Source of the DNA: Cololabis saira
Taxonomy: Eukaryota > Chordata > Actinopteri > Beloniformes > Belonidae
Assembly (NCBI RefSeq): GCF_033807715.1
Contig: NC_084599.1
Coordinates: 12,171,625-12,235,624 of the forward strand
Direction of reading: 5' to 3'
Length of the DNA: 64,000 nt
The notes under the pieces are model-generated. The model searched no databases. It saw only the letters and a program-made list of their open reading frames with translations, and had not been told where the DNA came from. This document shows, in pieces, positions 27,061 to 41,371 of this stretch (position 1 is the first letter of the stretch; every line of letters starts with the position of its first letter). Position numbers and translations under genes: made by a program.

Positions 27061-27998
27061 TCACAAGTTTGATGATAGCCTCGATCTGACTTTGATATGC
27101 TCTGTATCGGGAAGGCTCACGACTGAGTCTTTCTTGGGTCTTCCCGAATCCGCCTGACTTGTTCCCAAAGCTCCAACTGTCAGCCCTGCAGCGCCTGCAA
27201 AAGCGTGCACAGACCCAGGCAGAGATGCTGCAGGGAAAGCCCCCGCTGACATCTGGGTGGGGAGCACCACTCTATGTGGTAAAGCGCTCCGGACACTTGT
27301 GTGACCTGACGGAGTCTGAGGGGGTCCGATGGAAGTGGAGGAAACACGAGTAGACTGTGGTGGACTAGGGGCAGCGGGCTGTGCCCCCTCGTGTGGCAAC
27401 GAGGGCTGGGAGGCCGACAACACCCTGGCATCTTGGCCCAGGCTGACCAGCTGCAAAGAATGGGAGCTTTTACGTGCGCCCGGCCAGTGAGTAGGGCTGG
27501 CCGTGTGCTGCTGGGCTGCCAGTGAAAGCTGGGAGCCAGAAATGGGACAGGCCAGGCCGCTGGATCCATACTGGAATGATCGTCCTCCAGCTACCAGCGG
27601 GCTCTGGACGGGAGGGCTGGCCAGAACTGGAGCAAAGACCCCAGGAGCGTGGAGTAATGGAGACGCTGGGACGGGGCTGGGCACATTCTGTATGACCTGG
27701 AACCTCCTCACCATCCTGGGAGACTGCAGGCTCCCCGCTCCCGCCGAGTTTCCCTGCATGGGAGGACAGAAGTTCATGGCTACGGCCTGCTGCAAAGTAG
27801 CGATGGCTGAATCTCGAGGCTGGATGGAGGAACATGGAGGTGTCATGGACATGGCCAGTGGTTGTTGCACGTCCACCTGCTGGACCATCTCTCGATCGTA
27901 TTTCACGATCTCCTGAATCATCTCGTTCTCACGGTTGTTGAAAACACCCGAGTTGAGGTCATGCTGAACTTTGTGCATCAGGATTGAGTTTTTCTTGC
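27061..27998 (-). CDS. hcn2: HCN2-type hyperpolarization-activated cyclic nucleotide-gated channel: last coding exon (C-terminal tail)
   Basis: Acceptor on the - strand CTGTCAATACAG, then GC completing the Gly codon split after exon 7. It reads [20 protein letters not shown], then [19 protein letters not shown], which matches HCN2 rather than HCN1 (KFQKDLNTG) or HCN4. A Pro/Ser/Gln-rich tail follows, with [38 protein letters not shown] and the final SRLSSNL; the terminal SNL tripeptide is the known docking site for the TRIP8b auxiliary subunit. The first motif closes the cyclic-nucleotide-binding domain; the rest is cytosolic. Stop TGA is at 27061-27063. Assignment to teleost hcn2a or hcn2b is not possible here. 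Confidence 0.93.
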
Positions 27999-28172
27999 CT
28001 GTATTGACAGAAAAACAGAAAACAGCCATGTAGCAGAAGGTAACATTTTGGTGCCTTGCATTCTCAAACCTTACTTTTAGTTTATTTTTGTTAAACAGAC
28101 ACAACTTTATAGCTTGTGTTTATTGTCATTGGTGACACCTTTTTATTTCATATATAGTCATGCAAATATTAA

Positions 28173-28465
28173 AGGAGCATGAGGCTCCTTTTAAGAAAAG
28201 AGACTCTCTAGCGCCACCCTTCGCCACGACGGCCGTCGGGGGTACTGCAGCCAACAGTGAAGCCGGCACGGGAGAACGGGAAGAACGTGCATGCAGCGTC
28301 ATGTGACGTCACATCTGCAGGACAGCGCGGGAAATTCGGCCCCCGAATTGCAGCACATTTTGCAGCACACAGCCTGTTCAAGGCAAAGGAGAGATACACT
28401 AGAGGGCTCATTTGTTTTGGGTTTGGAACGCTTCATCTGACATTATTACTAGAAAACTTAAAACA
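28173..28465. mobile_element. TTAA-flanked MITE, copy 1 (right end lost)
   Basis: Begins AGGAGCATGAGGCTCC after TTAA at 28169-28172 and is closely similar to 35591-35931 and 46744-47071 up to CATTATTACTAGAAAAC (about 28440-28457). It then diverges, so its right terminus is missing. It carries a CRE octamer at 28304-28311. It lies in hcn2 intron 7, about 170 bp upstream of the last exon in transcription order. Confidence 0.85.
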
Positions 28466-29299
28466 TATACACATACATATACATATAAGAACTATATCAC
28501 AGACTCTAATTACCCAGATTAAAATATTAAGCATTAAAGTTCACAGCAATTTGGATGAGATTGGTGAAACTAATCACAGCAAAGCGGGGTCTTCTTGGAT
28601 GAGTTTGGTCGGTTTTGCTGTTGCTAAGTTGGATTCTTCCCAGGTCGGAGTTGGACTCTGTCAGGGCTGCCCTTAGTCAGCATTTCTGTCCACAACTTTT
28701 ATGGACAGAATTCCTAGGCAGAGCTGGAGGGGTTGAGGGGGTCCAGTTCGGTGGCGTTAGGATTTCACTGGTAGATTCTGAGGTCTGTTGGTGTCATTGA
28801 ATCGGGGATGTTCAGCGCTCACAGGACTGATATGCAGCCAAGTGTGAAGTGGAAACACTGAGGATCAGAACTTCCAAATCTGAGACAATGATTCTAAGTT
28901 GGAAATCCAAAGCACACTAGCAAATCTACAACAGAACGGTTGGAGAAAAAAATGTGTTTTGCATTGTATCCGGTTAGACCACAAGGTCTGAGAGAGCTGT
29001 TTAGAAATGAATGCTCTCTTTTTCAAATAAATGCATGTAAATTGTATTTATTTACAACAATCCACAACTGACAAACGCATAGAAGCAGGAACACTTGGTA
29101 TCAAGTATTTTTAATTAATATTAATGAATTATGAGTAACTTGTAGTAATTCTTTGGTACAGCAGATGATGTGAGAGGGATTGTCCATTGTCAAAATTAAA
29201 TGATTGCTTACTCTGCCTGCATGCATGTACCCTCCAAGAAGAAAATAATAGCTATGTAATTACACTGTTTATATGTGCAGCCAACTACACAGATATACA

Positions 29300-30036
29300 C
29301 AGTACTGGAGTTGAGGGGGGATGAGGGGGGATGGCATCCCCCTCTGAAATAAAAATGGTCCAAATCATCCCCCCTGTTAAACTGCCATCCCCCCTTTCCA
29401 TCCCTTATGTCATTTCATCAATGAATGTGGTTTTACTGCTATTTCAACATTTAGAGTCATCACCAGAAAAATAACACCAGAAAAATAACTTATTTGACTA
29501 TTTTCACCTGTTTTAAGTACATTTTCACTTGAAATAAGTAGGAAAAGATTTATCTTCTCATTACAAGCAAATACATCTTGTTCCACTGGCAGATTTTTCT
29601 ACTTATTTCAAGTGAAAATCTTCTTGAAACAGGTGAAAATTGTTGTTTTTTTCCAGTGATGAGTCTTGTTTTAAGTGTAATGAGATTTTTTACTAAAATG
29701 AGAAATTTTAACTAGAAATAAGACAAATATTCTTGTTAAGATTTTGAGTTTTTGCAGTGATCCATTTTACATTTTACAGAGTCATATTGATAAGTTCAGA
29801 AAACTGTTTTTTATTGTTGTGTTTTGATGTATTTGATGTAAGCCCAGTGGATATTTAAAGCTTACAGAAGGCTGCATTTAACTGCTGCTATGTCATTCCT
29901 GCAGTATTTCTGCAGGTGTTTTGGTCAGTGCTATTATTTGTAATATATTATATTATTTGTAATCAGCACAAATTATCTGTCCCCATATGATAAAATCCAC
30001 CATCCCCCCTGATTTTTTTTTACAACTCGAGTACTG
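29300..30036. mobile_element. hAT-type non-autonomous element, complete, with 8-bp target duplication
   Basis: Termini CAGTACTGGAGTTG and CAACTCGAGTACTG are inverted repeats, flanked by GATATACA at 29292-29299 and 30037-30044. Internal order: G-rich start, one copy of the CTGAAATAAAAATGGTCC unit, a block shared with 13925-14030, then a nested hairpin element (about 29430-29760, ending TTTTTGCAGTG). It encodes no transposase. It is the single-unit relative of the array-bearing element at 13243. Located in hcn2 intron 7. Confidence 0.9.
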
Positions 30037-31636
30037 GATATACACTGGTATAAGTCTTCACCACTTGCTGATGCCCCACAAGTATGAATAGAAGTCAGGT
30101 GGATGAATAGATGACATCAGAGATATGTGATGCATCCAGTGCTGAATTGGGAGGAGTAAATATGTAACAATGCTGGAGATAAAGGTCCATTTCCCACCTG
30201 ATCTAGCACTTTCACTGCTTCTACTGACTGATATGCTGGCCAACATCACTTTAACAGCTCACATGAGTCCTCAACAAGTCGTTTACACTCATTTTATGAA
30301 GGACTCACAGCCGTTGAGGAGTCAACCATGCTGCTTTTCCTCCGACAAAAGACAATCTGAAGAAGACACTTGAAAGAAAAGGTCAACCTCCCTTCTCACA
30401 TTTGAGGTTGTAGATGATTTAAAGAAGGTGCGTAGATGCAGGTGACCATGGATCAAATCTCAACGTGTTCTTGCAAAGATGTCCACACAGCTGTACCCAA
30501 GGCAGAGTAACTCTCTGAAAGCAGGTGTGCATTAGAGCTGAAGGTCGAGCAGGGCCAAGCTACTGCTGCAGAGATCAAGATAATGGTCTCGCACAAGTTC
30601 ACAGTAACCATAGTAAGGTTACAATGATGAGTATTGGAGATGTGTGTCTGAGTTCTCTCTCTGTAATTACCTGCGAGGCTGATGGTGGAGGTGAGGAGAA
30701 CTCTCTCGTTAATGAGGAGTCCAGGTTTTCCCCAATGAAAACTGCTTTTATGTGCAATGGTATAATAATGTCACCTTTTACCTTTATCAAGGTAGCGCTT
30801 TAAGAGAAAGCAATGAGATTTAAATGTTGGTGCACCTATGGGCTGAAGGTTGTCCAGACGGCTGACTAGAAAGACGCATTATTTGTCATCTGAGCAGTTA
30901 CCTGCATAACCAACAGATCAGTACGATTGATTCCTCTGCAGGAGAAAGGCACGCAATGACTGTGTCCGTGGCAACGCTTGCACGTTCCCTGGGTTGCATG
31001 TGTGGCACGGAGTTGAAATGCACACTTTGGTAGTCTGGGCTTAGTGCACAAGTCCTCTATGAAGGATTGGAGAGACAGGATGGAGAAATCCAAAATTGCT
31101 GTGCTGAATCCAGGAAAAGCCTGACTGTAATGCCGTGCCTCACCTCAAACAGCAGCTTTTCTCCAGGGTATGGGGGAAATCTTTATTTTTGTGTTGTTGT
31201 CGTTGTTCTACATCCTCGTGAGGCAAACTGACAGACGAGGAGCTGTCATTGAAGTGACAACATCTGACAAACGCTCATGTTTGAATGAAAGCCAAGCACA
31301 ATAAGAGCTTAAGTGGGGGTTATAATACATTTGAAGCAGTTGGTAGGCTTAAGCGGCCTCAATTTCAGAACTCAAAGGGACCCACAGATATTCAGAAACA
31401 CGTTCTTTGCATCACTGGTTTAACAGCAATGCCTTCATTAAAAAGTTGCACTTCCATCCCCTCTTTCATCACTTTTCAACTGTGCTTATCCTCTTATATA
31501 GTTTTTCTCCTTTTCACTTTTTGTGTGTGAATGTAAAGATCTGCAAACGTACAAGGATCAAAACCCACACGTAAAAAGGAATTTTTCTCTCTCATACAAG
31601 ACAAATTTCTCCCACATTTTCCAGTGACATCTTTAA

Positions 31637-32780
31637 AAGGAACCCTGGTTATTAAGACTTGTAGTCCCCTAATTAGCCACAAAGTTGTCTTATACTAAAA
31701 TATGTTGTTAGAAACACATAACATAATCTAATTGCTTTAAAAATCTACAATGTTTATCACATATTTTGACCTGCGGGAGGCGCCATGTTTTACCTGGGCT
31801 CTGGGAAGATAAGCCGCGTTAGTTTAACAGGGACAGGTATCTAAAACTTAGATGAGCAGCATCTCCCGGCCGTGGAGGCTGACGAGGGAGCCCATAAGAT
31901 GTCTCGGTTCAGGCAAACTGGATCAAAGTTCTGTGATGCACGGGAGATCTGCAAAAATGATCAATGTCGTACACATCTCACCAGTGCATTAGGCTACGGC
32001 GTAGGCTACGGCGTAGGCTACGGCGTAGGCTACGGCGTAGGCTACGGCGTAGGCTACGGCGTAGGCTCCTGCGTAGACGGCGTAGCCGTGGCTCTATGAG
32101 CCTGCAGCGCTCCGCCATCCGCTCTCCGCTCTCGCTGGGATGGAGACGCCGGTGGGCAGGATGCACGTTTGGGTGGGCGTAGCCCACCCCTGCCACCCCC
32201 TAAAACCGGCCTCGGTGCTGGTTCACCGTTTGATGACAGACCCGACGCTGAGGGGACTGGCCCGGGACTTTGACGAAACGGGAGGCGCAGACTTCGCGTC
32301 AAATAGGCAAGAACATCTTTATTTAATTTAATGACGCCAGATCTGGCTGGGGTTTTTATTGTAGCATCGGCTATTTGCTAGTTGAAACGTGTGGTCTGTT
32401 AGTCTGTCTGAGTTTTATGGTCTTTTTATAGTTAATGATTTATGGGACTGTACTTTTTTTTACTTTTTTGTAGGTGCGCCGTCACCTTAATGTTTAGCTG
32501 TGTTTTGATCTGTGTTTCTGGTGCGCCGTCACCTGTTTAGCTGTGTTTTCATCTGTTTCTGGGTGTCAGAACAGTGTACGGGGGCTAGCAGGTGCCACCG
32601 TCTGACGTCACTACCCAGAATGCATTGCGGTATAAACAACAATGGCGACCTACGAGTTAAATTATATTTTCAAATTTTATAAAAACGAAGACATCAACAA
32701 GGTTTTTTATATCACATTGTTATAATTGATACCAACATTTATCTTTTAAGACCTACATGTCTTATTAGCAAGGGTTCCCT
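31637..32780. mobile_element. TTAA-flanked element (Kolobok-like ends), 1.14 kb
   Basis: TTAA at 31633-31636 and 32781-32784 bracket inverted termini (AAGGAACCCTGGTTATTAAG at the left; AGCAAGGGTTCCCT at the right, with further inward inverted matches around GACTTGTAG and CTACATGTC). Kolobok elements use TTAA targets and start with purines, whereas piggyBac ends start CC, so Kolobok fits better. It contains a 12-bp minisatellite at 31990-32073 and a CRE octamer at 32603-32610. The open frames inside it are composition artefacts. Located in hcn2 intron 7. Confidence 0.7.
31990..32073. repeat. 12-bp minisatellite
   Basis: Six exact copies of TAGGCTACGGCG followed by one degenerate unit and a partial one. 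Every frame is open on both strands (repeats such as GYGV and RRLR), which explains the apparent ORFs here. Confidence 0.95.
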
Positions 32781-32905
32781 TTAAATGTGCTCAAGCTAAA
32801 TTAAACCAGACCTCAAAGACTGCAAAGGTTGTTGTGAAAACATTTGTAGGACACACCATTTTCTGTTGTAATTGTACGCCGATATTAAGCCAACACTGGC
32901 GTCTA

Positions 32906-33151
<246 letters not shown>

Positions 33152-34630
33152 TCAGGGTGTCAGGCAGTGACTGAGAAAAGAACAAGAATGATGAGATTTG
33201 TCGAGCAGTGTGAAAATGAGTCTGTAGTTACAACACGGCCACAAAACACCTGGATACAAACGTGGCTGTGAGCTACACTAACAGAAAGACGCGAGCAACT
33301 TGGTGATCAGAACAACCCTGGTTTCTGAATTCAGGGGTCGAGTAGAGTCAGTATGACCTGCTGAGCAAACCCCCCCCCCAAAAAAAACCAACCTATTTCC
33401 ACTTCTGGCACTGTGCTGGCAGCTGTGTCAGGAAAACACACACTATATTTAGATATGCTTCCCTTCCTTTAGTAAGTTTATCTCTTTAGATTCCCTTTTC
33501 TTCATGCTGGGGCTGATTGTTGTCGTGACAACCATATGCCCTCCTTTTCCTGAAAGGTCGACCTCCTCTGACTCTCTGCAGGAAAGAGGGAAAATAATGA
33601 ACCGCAAAGATACTCCATTAAGAACAAACATACAGACTGCAGCTGGGTGTTGATGACTAAAGAACTAACGCCAGCAGCACCTATGCAAAAACAAACATAT
33701 TCACAAGCACACTGCCAATGGAAAAGTTTGTTATTTTTTATTCTTTACACAAAGCTGTCCTGGCTATTTAAAAAAAAAAAAAAAAAAAGGCAAACGTTTT
33801 TTGATGCTCCACTTTTGTTAGAGTTGTGGAAAAACTTAACAAACTTGCCCAGACATCCTTTCATAAATTCTCACTTGGGATCCTCCTGTATTTGCATATT
33901 GGCAGCATCATTAGCAGGCAGGGAGAAGTGCTGGGAGAGGATAACAACACTAATGAAACCGTTGGGGCTGAATTGAAAGACTGCTGAAACCACCACCGTT
34001 TCAGGTTGGTGGTATCATCCCTAAATATGATTAACAGTGCAGAGAACTGCTGGATATTTACAGCTAATTTTGTCAACAGTATGAATATTTACCAAAACTA
34101 CTTGGACCCTTTTTTTTTTTTTTTTTTTTAGTAGCATGGGTCACACTGTTTCCCATTTTCACGCTAGTAGACCAGGAATTCTCCTCTACAGCTTCACTTC
34201 CTCGTGGATTCACAAGGAAACTTTCCTTGTTAAGAGAAACTATGTGGATATTTTCTTATCACAGGTTTAGGAGATGGAGCTGAGCCATAATGAGCATCCT
34301 CGCACAAATTATGAAAACATTATTTTATAGTCTTCTTTGGTCAGTTTTGAGAAGATATTCTCAAAGATTTGGTATATGAGACTATATACAGACTGTGTTA
34401 CAAGCTCACATGCTTTTATGAAAAATATCCTCAAATTACATCATGAAAGGTGTGTCAAACTTGACCTAAGTTCACACATACTGTATCAATACCATGGTTG
34501 GGTTTGTGTGAGCCATTTAAATCTGTCATTAATAAGACTTTATGTGGACATATCCCTCTGTACACACATTCACATACATATGATGTTCCCCTAATGTTTC
34601 AGTTCCCCCTGCACTGCTGGAACCCCCCTG

Positions 34631-35211
34631 TAGCACCCTATAATGTAATAATTTCCTGAAAATGTAATAAAATTTGCATTTAACTCAATCGAAAATGTAA
34701 TAAAATCCAATAATGTAATAACTTCACCAATAATGTAATAAAATATCCTGACTGATATTGTAATAACATTTTTACCGATAATGTAATACCTTATTACATT
34801 ATTGGGAATTTATTACATTTTCAGGTGGGTCTTTTTTTTTCTACAAAACTGATAATGTAATACTTGACAAATAATGTAATATATATGTTCATTTTCAGTC
34901 TACTTTCAGTTCTACATTTAGTGTTTTAAGTATCTAAGAATGTTATATACACTGGATTTGAAACACCAGAATGACTATTGGGTTAAATTGCAGACTTTGA
35001 GTACCATGTAATAAATTCCCAATAACGTAATAAGGTATTACATTATTGGTAAAAATGTTATTACAATATCCGTCAGGATATTTTATTTCATTATTGGGGA
35101 AGTTATTACATTATTGGGTTTTATTACATTTTTGATTGAGTTAAGTGCAAATTTTATTGCATTTTCAGGCGTTATTACATTTTCAGGAAATTATTACATC
35201 ATAGGGTGCTA
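34631..35211. mobile_element. Foldback MITE with about 170-bp inverted arms built from AATGTAATAA motifs
   Basis: Left end TAGCACCCTATAATGTAATA and right end inverse TAGCACCCTATGATGTAATA. The arms remain inverted complements for about 170 bp, through a series of AATAATGTAATAA units and a CATTTAACTCAATC marker. There is no clear target duplication beyond a possible TA, so the superfamily is uncertain. It lies in hcn2 intron 6. Confidence 0.85.
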
Positions 35212-35590
35212 CACACCCTGATGCTCCGGGGCAAGCGTGCAGCACCTCTGGGTGTGTAGTGCTGCCTTGGCCGGAGGGCTGTCACAGAGGATGCTTTGGG
35301 CTGTGGAGTGAGGCTTCTGTAGATCAGGCTTGTTCCACTGCACCTACAGTAGCAAATGGCTGATGGGGTTGGGATGTGAGGGGTTTGGCACTTGACCAAT
35401 GCCTTGGGCTGTTTGTTACGTTCCCTGAGCTGTTCCTGAGCAGCTTTTGCTGTGTGGCATGATGATCTATGCTTCAACTGCAACAATGTTCAGGTTGGTT
35501 GTACTTGTCAAACGTGACATCCAAATGTGCATCTTAATATCTAACTTTATAAAACCTTTCACAATTATTCTATAACCAGCTCCTTATTAA

Positions 35591-35931
35591 AGGAGCATGA
35601 GGCTCCTTTTAAGAAATTAGACTCTCTAGCGCCACCCTTCACCACGACGGCCATTGGGGGTACTGCAGCCAACAGCGAAGCCGGCACAGGAGAACGGGGA
35701 GAACGCACATGCAGCGTCATGTGACGTCACATCCACAGGACAGCGCAGGAAATTCCGGCCCGGAATTGCAGCACATTTTGCAGCACACAGCCTGTTCAAG
35801 GCAACGGAGAGATACACTAGAGGACTCATTCTTTTTGGTTTGGAACGCTTCATCTGACATTATTACTAGAAAACTTAAAACGTTTACGAATTATTTTCAT
35901 AAATCCTGCCTCAATCCTGCCTCAAGCTCCT
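35591..35931. mobile_element. TTAA-flanked MITE, copy 2 (complete)
   Basis: Bounded by TTAA at 35587-35590 and 35932-35935 with inverted termini AGGAGCATGAGGC and GCCTCAAGCTCCT. About 340 bp; CRE octamer at 35722-35729. Purine-starting ends on a TTAA target suggest a Kolobok-type non-autonomous element. Located in hcn2 intron 6. Confidence 0.88.
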
Positions 35932-36452
35932 TTAACTAGTTCAGTGATTATACAAAACAAACTCAGTGCAGAGGTTGAATCATGCTCCAATCCTAAATGA
36001 TTGCTAGTAGGTACAAGGGGACCTGGTTTCATCTGTGCTGGTAGACATGGATTCAAGCTCTTTATTTGACATTACAAATGGCTCCATCACCACAGCTTTG
36101 CAGAGCTAATTGGCTGATATTAATTGGATGGCCACATGTGTGGATGATTATGTCAGAGAAGTTCTCTCGGGCTGTGTCATGGCAACAGTGACCTGGGCAG
36201 CTGTAGAAGGCAATCATTGTTCAAAATACCACTCATCTAGTTCAAGCAGAGGACTTCACAACGCAGATGTAGGCATGTGTAAGTGCACCATTTGTTTCTA
36301 ATGAGTCCGAGAGGATCAACGCCCTAAGAAACGGTTCAAGACTGGCCACATGACAAGGCTCTTCAAAGAAGTCAAAGTGAGATGTCAGCATGGTTGAAAA
36401 CTTGAAGAGGAAAGAAGTAAACCGATCATGCCACAACGGAGAAAGAGAATTA

Positions 36453-36698
<246 letters not shown>

Positions 36699-37977
36699 CT
36701 AAATGGTTACAGGATGAGAGACTGTCAGCTATTTGGTGCAGCAAAATGTAAAAAGCTTACAACAGAAGAAATGTGGCGCTAAAAGACTTGTAAAGCATAT
36801 CCCAGTGACATGACAGCAGTTCAAATACAGCACTTTTTTTTAACATTTTATATTGTTTTCCTCTCTTGTCTATAATAAATCATGCTTTAAAACAATAACT
36901 AGGACTATGCAAACCAACACTTAGACTACAGCATGTCTGTCACATCTGAATGAATTCAGAACTGGAAATATATCTGTAGAGTCTCCAAAAGTCTCCCAAT
37001 GGCTAAAGTAATGGAAGTTCCATTCACTTTCTTCTGTGACAGTGAATAACATAGCACTTTCACTGGTCAAACATTTATACTGATCATCCACCTGCATTCA
37101 GCTGCAGAAGAAAAAGGGGGGGCGTGCACAGTTAAAAGAGCCTGACTCAAACTGCCTATGCATAAGACCCTTGCAATGAAATCTGATTTGCTAAAACCAC
37201 AAATGACTGACTTTCTGTTAACCATATTGATAAAAATGTGGAAGAAAGAAAGATGCACCAACTACAATTTCTATTGCTGATTCCAATATCCAATTTTCTT
37301 GAAGGTCTGACTTGTCAATACCAATTTTCTAGCAGATGTATTATCTTTCTTAACCAAATGTATTAACAACAATAAAATATAAGAGAGGCTCTGGGCTGTG
37401 TGTTCTTTTAGCTTTTAGCTTAGCATTTGTTTGCTTCATATCAGCTGATTGCGAGTCAGTTGAACAAATTGGTCGATTTCAATCAAGTGGTGCACCTCAA
37501 AGAAATAAAAAGAAAATGGCAATGAAAACCAAAGTACAACCCCAGACCTCTTTTAGTTTTTGAATGTTGTTTTCTTTTACTTTTTGGCTATCTGAAGTAT
37601 ATCTGTGAAGAATCAGGAATGTGTTCACTGCAGACTGCATTTAACAGTGTGCAGGGAAAAAAAGGCTTTATTGCAAATCACATTAGACACATTTTCTCTC
37701 TTTTAAAATCTGGTTATTATAGGGTGGGAAGTGGTTAAAACAGGAGACTTGATTATTATAATAAAAACTAAGCAGTTCAATTAACACCATTTAAAGTCAG
37801 TAAATTGCAGCAAAAAAGGTTGGAAATGAAACATTTGACTGCTTGTGTCAAGTTTCTGAGAAAAATGACCCCAACAGAGCAATTTTAATGAATACACTCC
37901 AGTGTCCCTGCTTCATTAGTAATGTGTAATGTGTGTATTTCTGGGTGACGATAGGAGTAAATGCTAGGGTGTTGTCA

Positions 37978-38127
<150 letters not shown>

Positions 38128-39697
38128 CTAGAAGGTGGAGAGACAAGGATAATGGGAAACAGAAGCACAAATCCATAAAAGCAGGACTCAGCAACCCTTT
38201 TGTTAACAGTGACAGTTTGAGAAGCGTGTGTGACTTTAAAGCTTCATGCACATGTAACTGTACAGACATGATGCACTATGTTTCTATGCTCCTCTTTTAT
38301 AAATTCAAAAAGACAATTGTACAGAAATTGTAAACAGGCTCTCCTTGGAGAAATAATTATTGTTCTGTGCTCCATTGTTCATGTCAAAAGATATGTGTAA
38401 CAACCCTAAGATCTGTAAAGACAAATGTAAATGTTAATTGATAGCAGCTTCGTCCTTGAGTTTCTCTTTAAAGAAAGTAAGATATTTGTTATTTTATGTT
38501 GAAACTGGTAAATATGCAACCAAATGCCTACAAATGAAGCCAAGAAAACTGAAGTTGGCTTCAGCACATTGTGTTTGCGCTCACTTGAAGGTCAGTCTGT
38601 ACGGAAATGATTGACACCATTACATCCTCAACACTGTTACTTTTATCTGCGCCAAATGAAGCCTGAATGCCCACCTCTTCCAACTCATCATAAAAGTTTT
38701 CATGCCTGGATTCCCTCAGGAAATAGCAGCTATATCTACTCTGCGGTTGGAATTGCATGGCGTCGGCTGGGGAATAAATTGTCCTTTTACTCCTTATTCA
38801 CGGTATAGAAATGGATTTTGGGTTCGCTTTCTGTATAGCAGAAGCGTGTGTGGTTTTACGTGTCATTGCCTTCCTGGAAGTGAAAGACAAGACAACTGAT
38901 CTGCAGACCATGCATGCTACAGCACCCCGTTGGTAGAAAAATTGGCCGCAGAGTTTAAAGCAATAGGTCAACAAGAAGGAGATTATATGTCTGTATGTAT
39001 ATAAAATTGCATTGTGCTAGATTATGATCGAGGACAAAAATAGGCCTGAATGGAGCTGACAGTGTCCTTGCCTGTAACAGCCAATGACACATGAAGGGGT
39101 CAGGATTACCCATCATCCGGGAAATTACATTTTGTCACACTGTAAAGTGGCATATGACTGAGAGAATAAAACGGAGGCTCCAGCCTGCTGACGGGTGATA
39201 CAATACGGCACACCACAATATCCTTAAGACAGCACAGATTAGCTGTCACTATAGGACATCTTCACACAGCAGACATCATTTTGCCTTTCCACTGTGCAGG
39301 TGGAGATTCTCTTCACATATAACACCGGGAGTTGTTTTCACAATGGAGAAATTGAAGGAAAAATGACATGATTAAATTTGAAAGGCATCCTGAGTATAAA
39401 TCCTTTCAAATTCACAAATCTCAAAACATTTTCAGATGTCCAACATAGCTCAAAGTCAAAACCAATGATGGGTTTATTTTCTGATTGTTTCCAGTCTCTC
39501 TAATTCTCTTCATAATAGGGATCAATCTCTTTATTAAAGCAGCAGCCGCAGAGCCTAGACAAACAGTGACTACAGCAGGAGACAGGAAATAAGAGGCTTT
39601 TTTATGACCTCACCATAACAACTACAACACAAATGGAAGCAACGTGGAGCCTGAACACTCAGGAAGCCGTGGCATCATGGGCTAGGGTGGTCTTCAA

Positions 39698-40363
39698 TAG
39701 AGGTGGGTGCAATTCATCGATTTGTCGATGCATTGCGATGCGTCACGTGACGATTTGGAATCGATTTATTAAATTTTTTTTTTATTTTTTTTTTAAGTTA
39801 TCCTATCCAGATTCCAGACTGAATAAGCTGCTGAATCATTTCATTTTCAAGAATGCACATTTCTTATCGTTCACTTGAAATATGGCAGATATGTTTACAC
39901 TAAATAAATTTGATGGAAGTACATATCTTGTTTACTTGAATTAATGAACTCATTAAATCCAGGGCTTGACCGTTTTCAGTGTTTTCCGCCAATAGAGGGG
40001 GCTCTCATGCAAGTGCAGCTTTCCCTGGTCAAAGTTAAGTAAGTCAAAGAGCAAATGTTTACATAGACATAAAATAAATTATTTTGTGTCTTTGAAAAAT
40101 ACATGTCAAATGTTCAAAAAACCTTGTTATTTACTTAATGAGTGTTGTTAGAGGAACTGCGTTAATTGATTGGCTATTTATTTACAAATGTAGCCACAGA
40201 TGAAGACAAAATCAATCTTGTATGGAAAAAAGCATTAAAAATCACAATAATCGAAGAATCGTGGTACCAATAATCGAATCGAAAATCGTTATAATCGAAG
40301 AATCGAAGCTCCAATAATCGAAATCGAATCGAATCGTGAGGTACCCTTGTTTGCACACCCCTA
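39698..40363. mobile_element. hAT-type MITE with perfect 8-bp target duplication
   Basis: GTCTTCAA at 39690-39697 and 40364-40371 flank a 666-bp element with ends TAGAGGTGGGTGCAA and TTTGCACACCCCTA. Inside the ends are opposed arrays of ATCGA/TCGAT motifs. No protein is encoded. Confidence 0.9.
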
Positions 40364-41371
40364 GTCTTCAAGCCCAAGAACTCAGAGTATGGAGATAAGG
40401 GAGGGAAAGCCTGGCAAATGAAAGTCTAGGATTTAACAGCACAGGTATTTATCACCAGAGCTGATAGGGCTACGGAGGAGAGGAATGTAATGGTCCAAGA
40501 GGTAGGAAGGGGAAGACGTGGGAAAGGTAAAGGCTGTTGAATTAGCAATTTATGGAGAGTGATCCAAATGGGATCTCCAAAAAAGAATAATCTTGTGAGA
40601 TGAACATTGGAGGCTAAAGCCTTTTGTATAGACTTCTTCTTGAGGTCAAAGGGCAACAAGGCTGGGGGAGCAAAAGAGAGGTCTTATTGGCCATGGTATA
40701 AAATAGAGGAGGACTGGAGGTCTGGAGCTGATGGGTGATGATTTGCCTCCCTACCAACTGGAGAGTCTCGAGATTAAGGGTCCAAATACCCAGTTGAAGG
40801 TTGAGCATTGTCAGACGACCTCAGTTCTGACAGAAGGCCACAGTCGCTCCACAGATCAACCGTGTTTGTGGCATCCCTGGATATAATAAGAAACTTAATT
40901 CACTTACCCTAACCCAGGAGAAAGAAGGGACTCCCCAAAAAATAGAATGTACTTCCCACAAACCCGTGAAAACACGGTAAAGAGCTAACTTGTGTAAACT
41001 TTGCAGCTCATGATGGATCTTTTCCCCAAAAACTGTTTAGTTCACTAGACCCTGCAACACCCTAAAGTTGCTGTATCCTTTCTATCATTGCTGCGGACAA
41101 AGTCTTACAGACTGACAAAATCCAATCACATCCAAAAGTAATCATGCATAAAAACACTGCCTCAGTCTTTCATTTTCTATGCCCACTTCATTCCAGCGTA
41201 GAGCCTCTCAGCTGCCATTAGCAAAAGGCTGAAATATCCAAAAATTGTTTCTTCAGGGGAAAGAAAAAATCTACATGCAAGAACCCCTGATTTAGGTAAG
41301 CCATTGAAGTCTCTTTCCTGGCCTGTCTTCCTGAATATTTTCCATTTAGGTACAAAGAATTAGTACAATAA

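Noticed and set aside
27159..27916. + strand ORFs opposite the hcn2 last exon
   Set aside because: Shadows of the GC-rich coding exon on the - strand; that frame ends in the conserved SNL terminus.
28208..28676. ORFs repeated at 28.2, 35.6 and 46.8 kb with similar peptides
   Set aside because: They recur because they lie in copies of one MITE. Peptides differ by frameshifts and truncate at element ends, so they are not a gene family.
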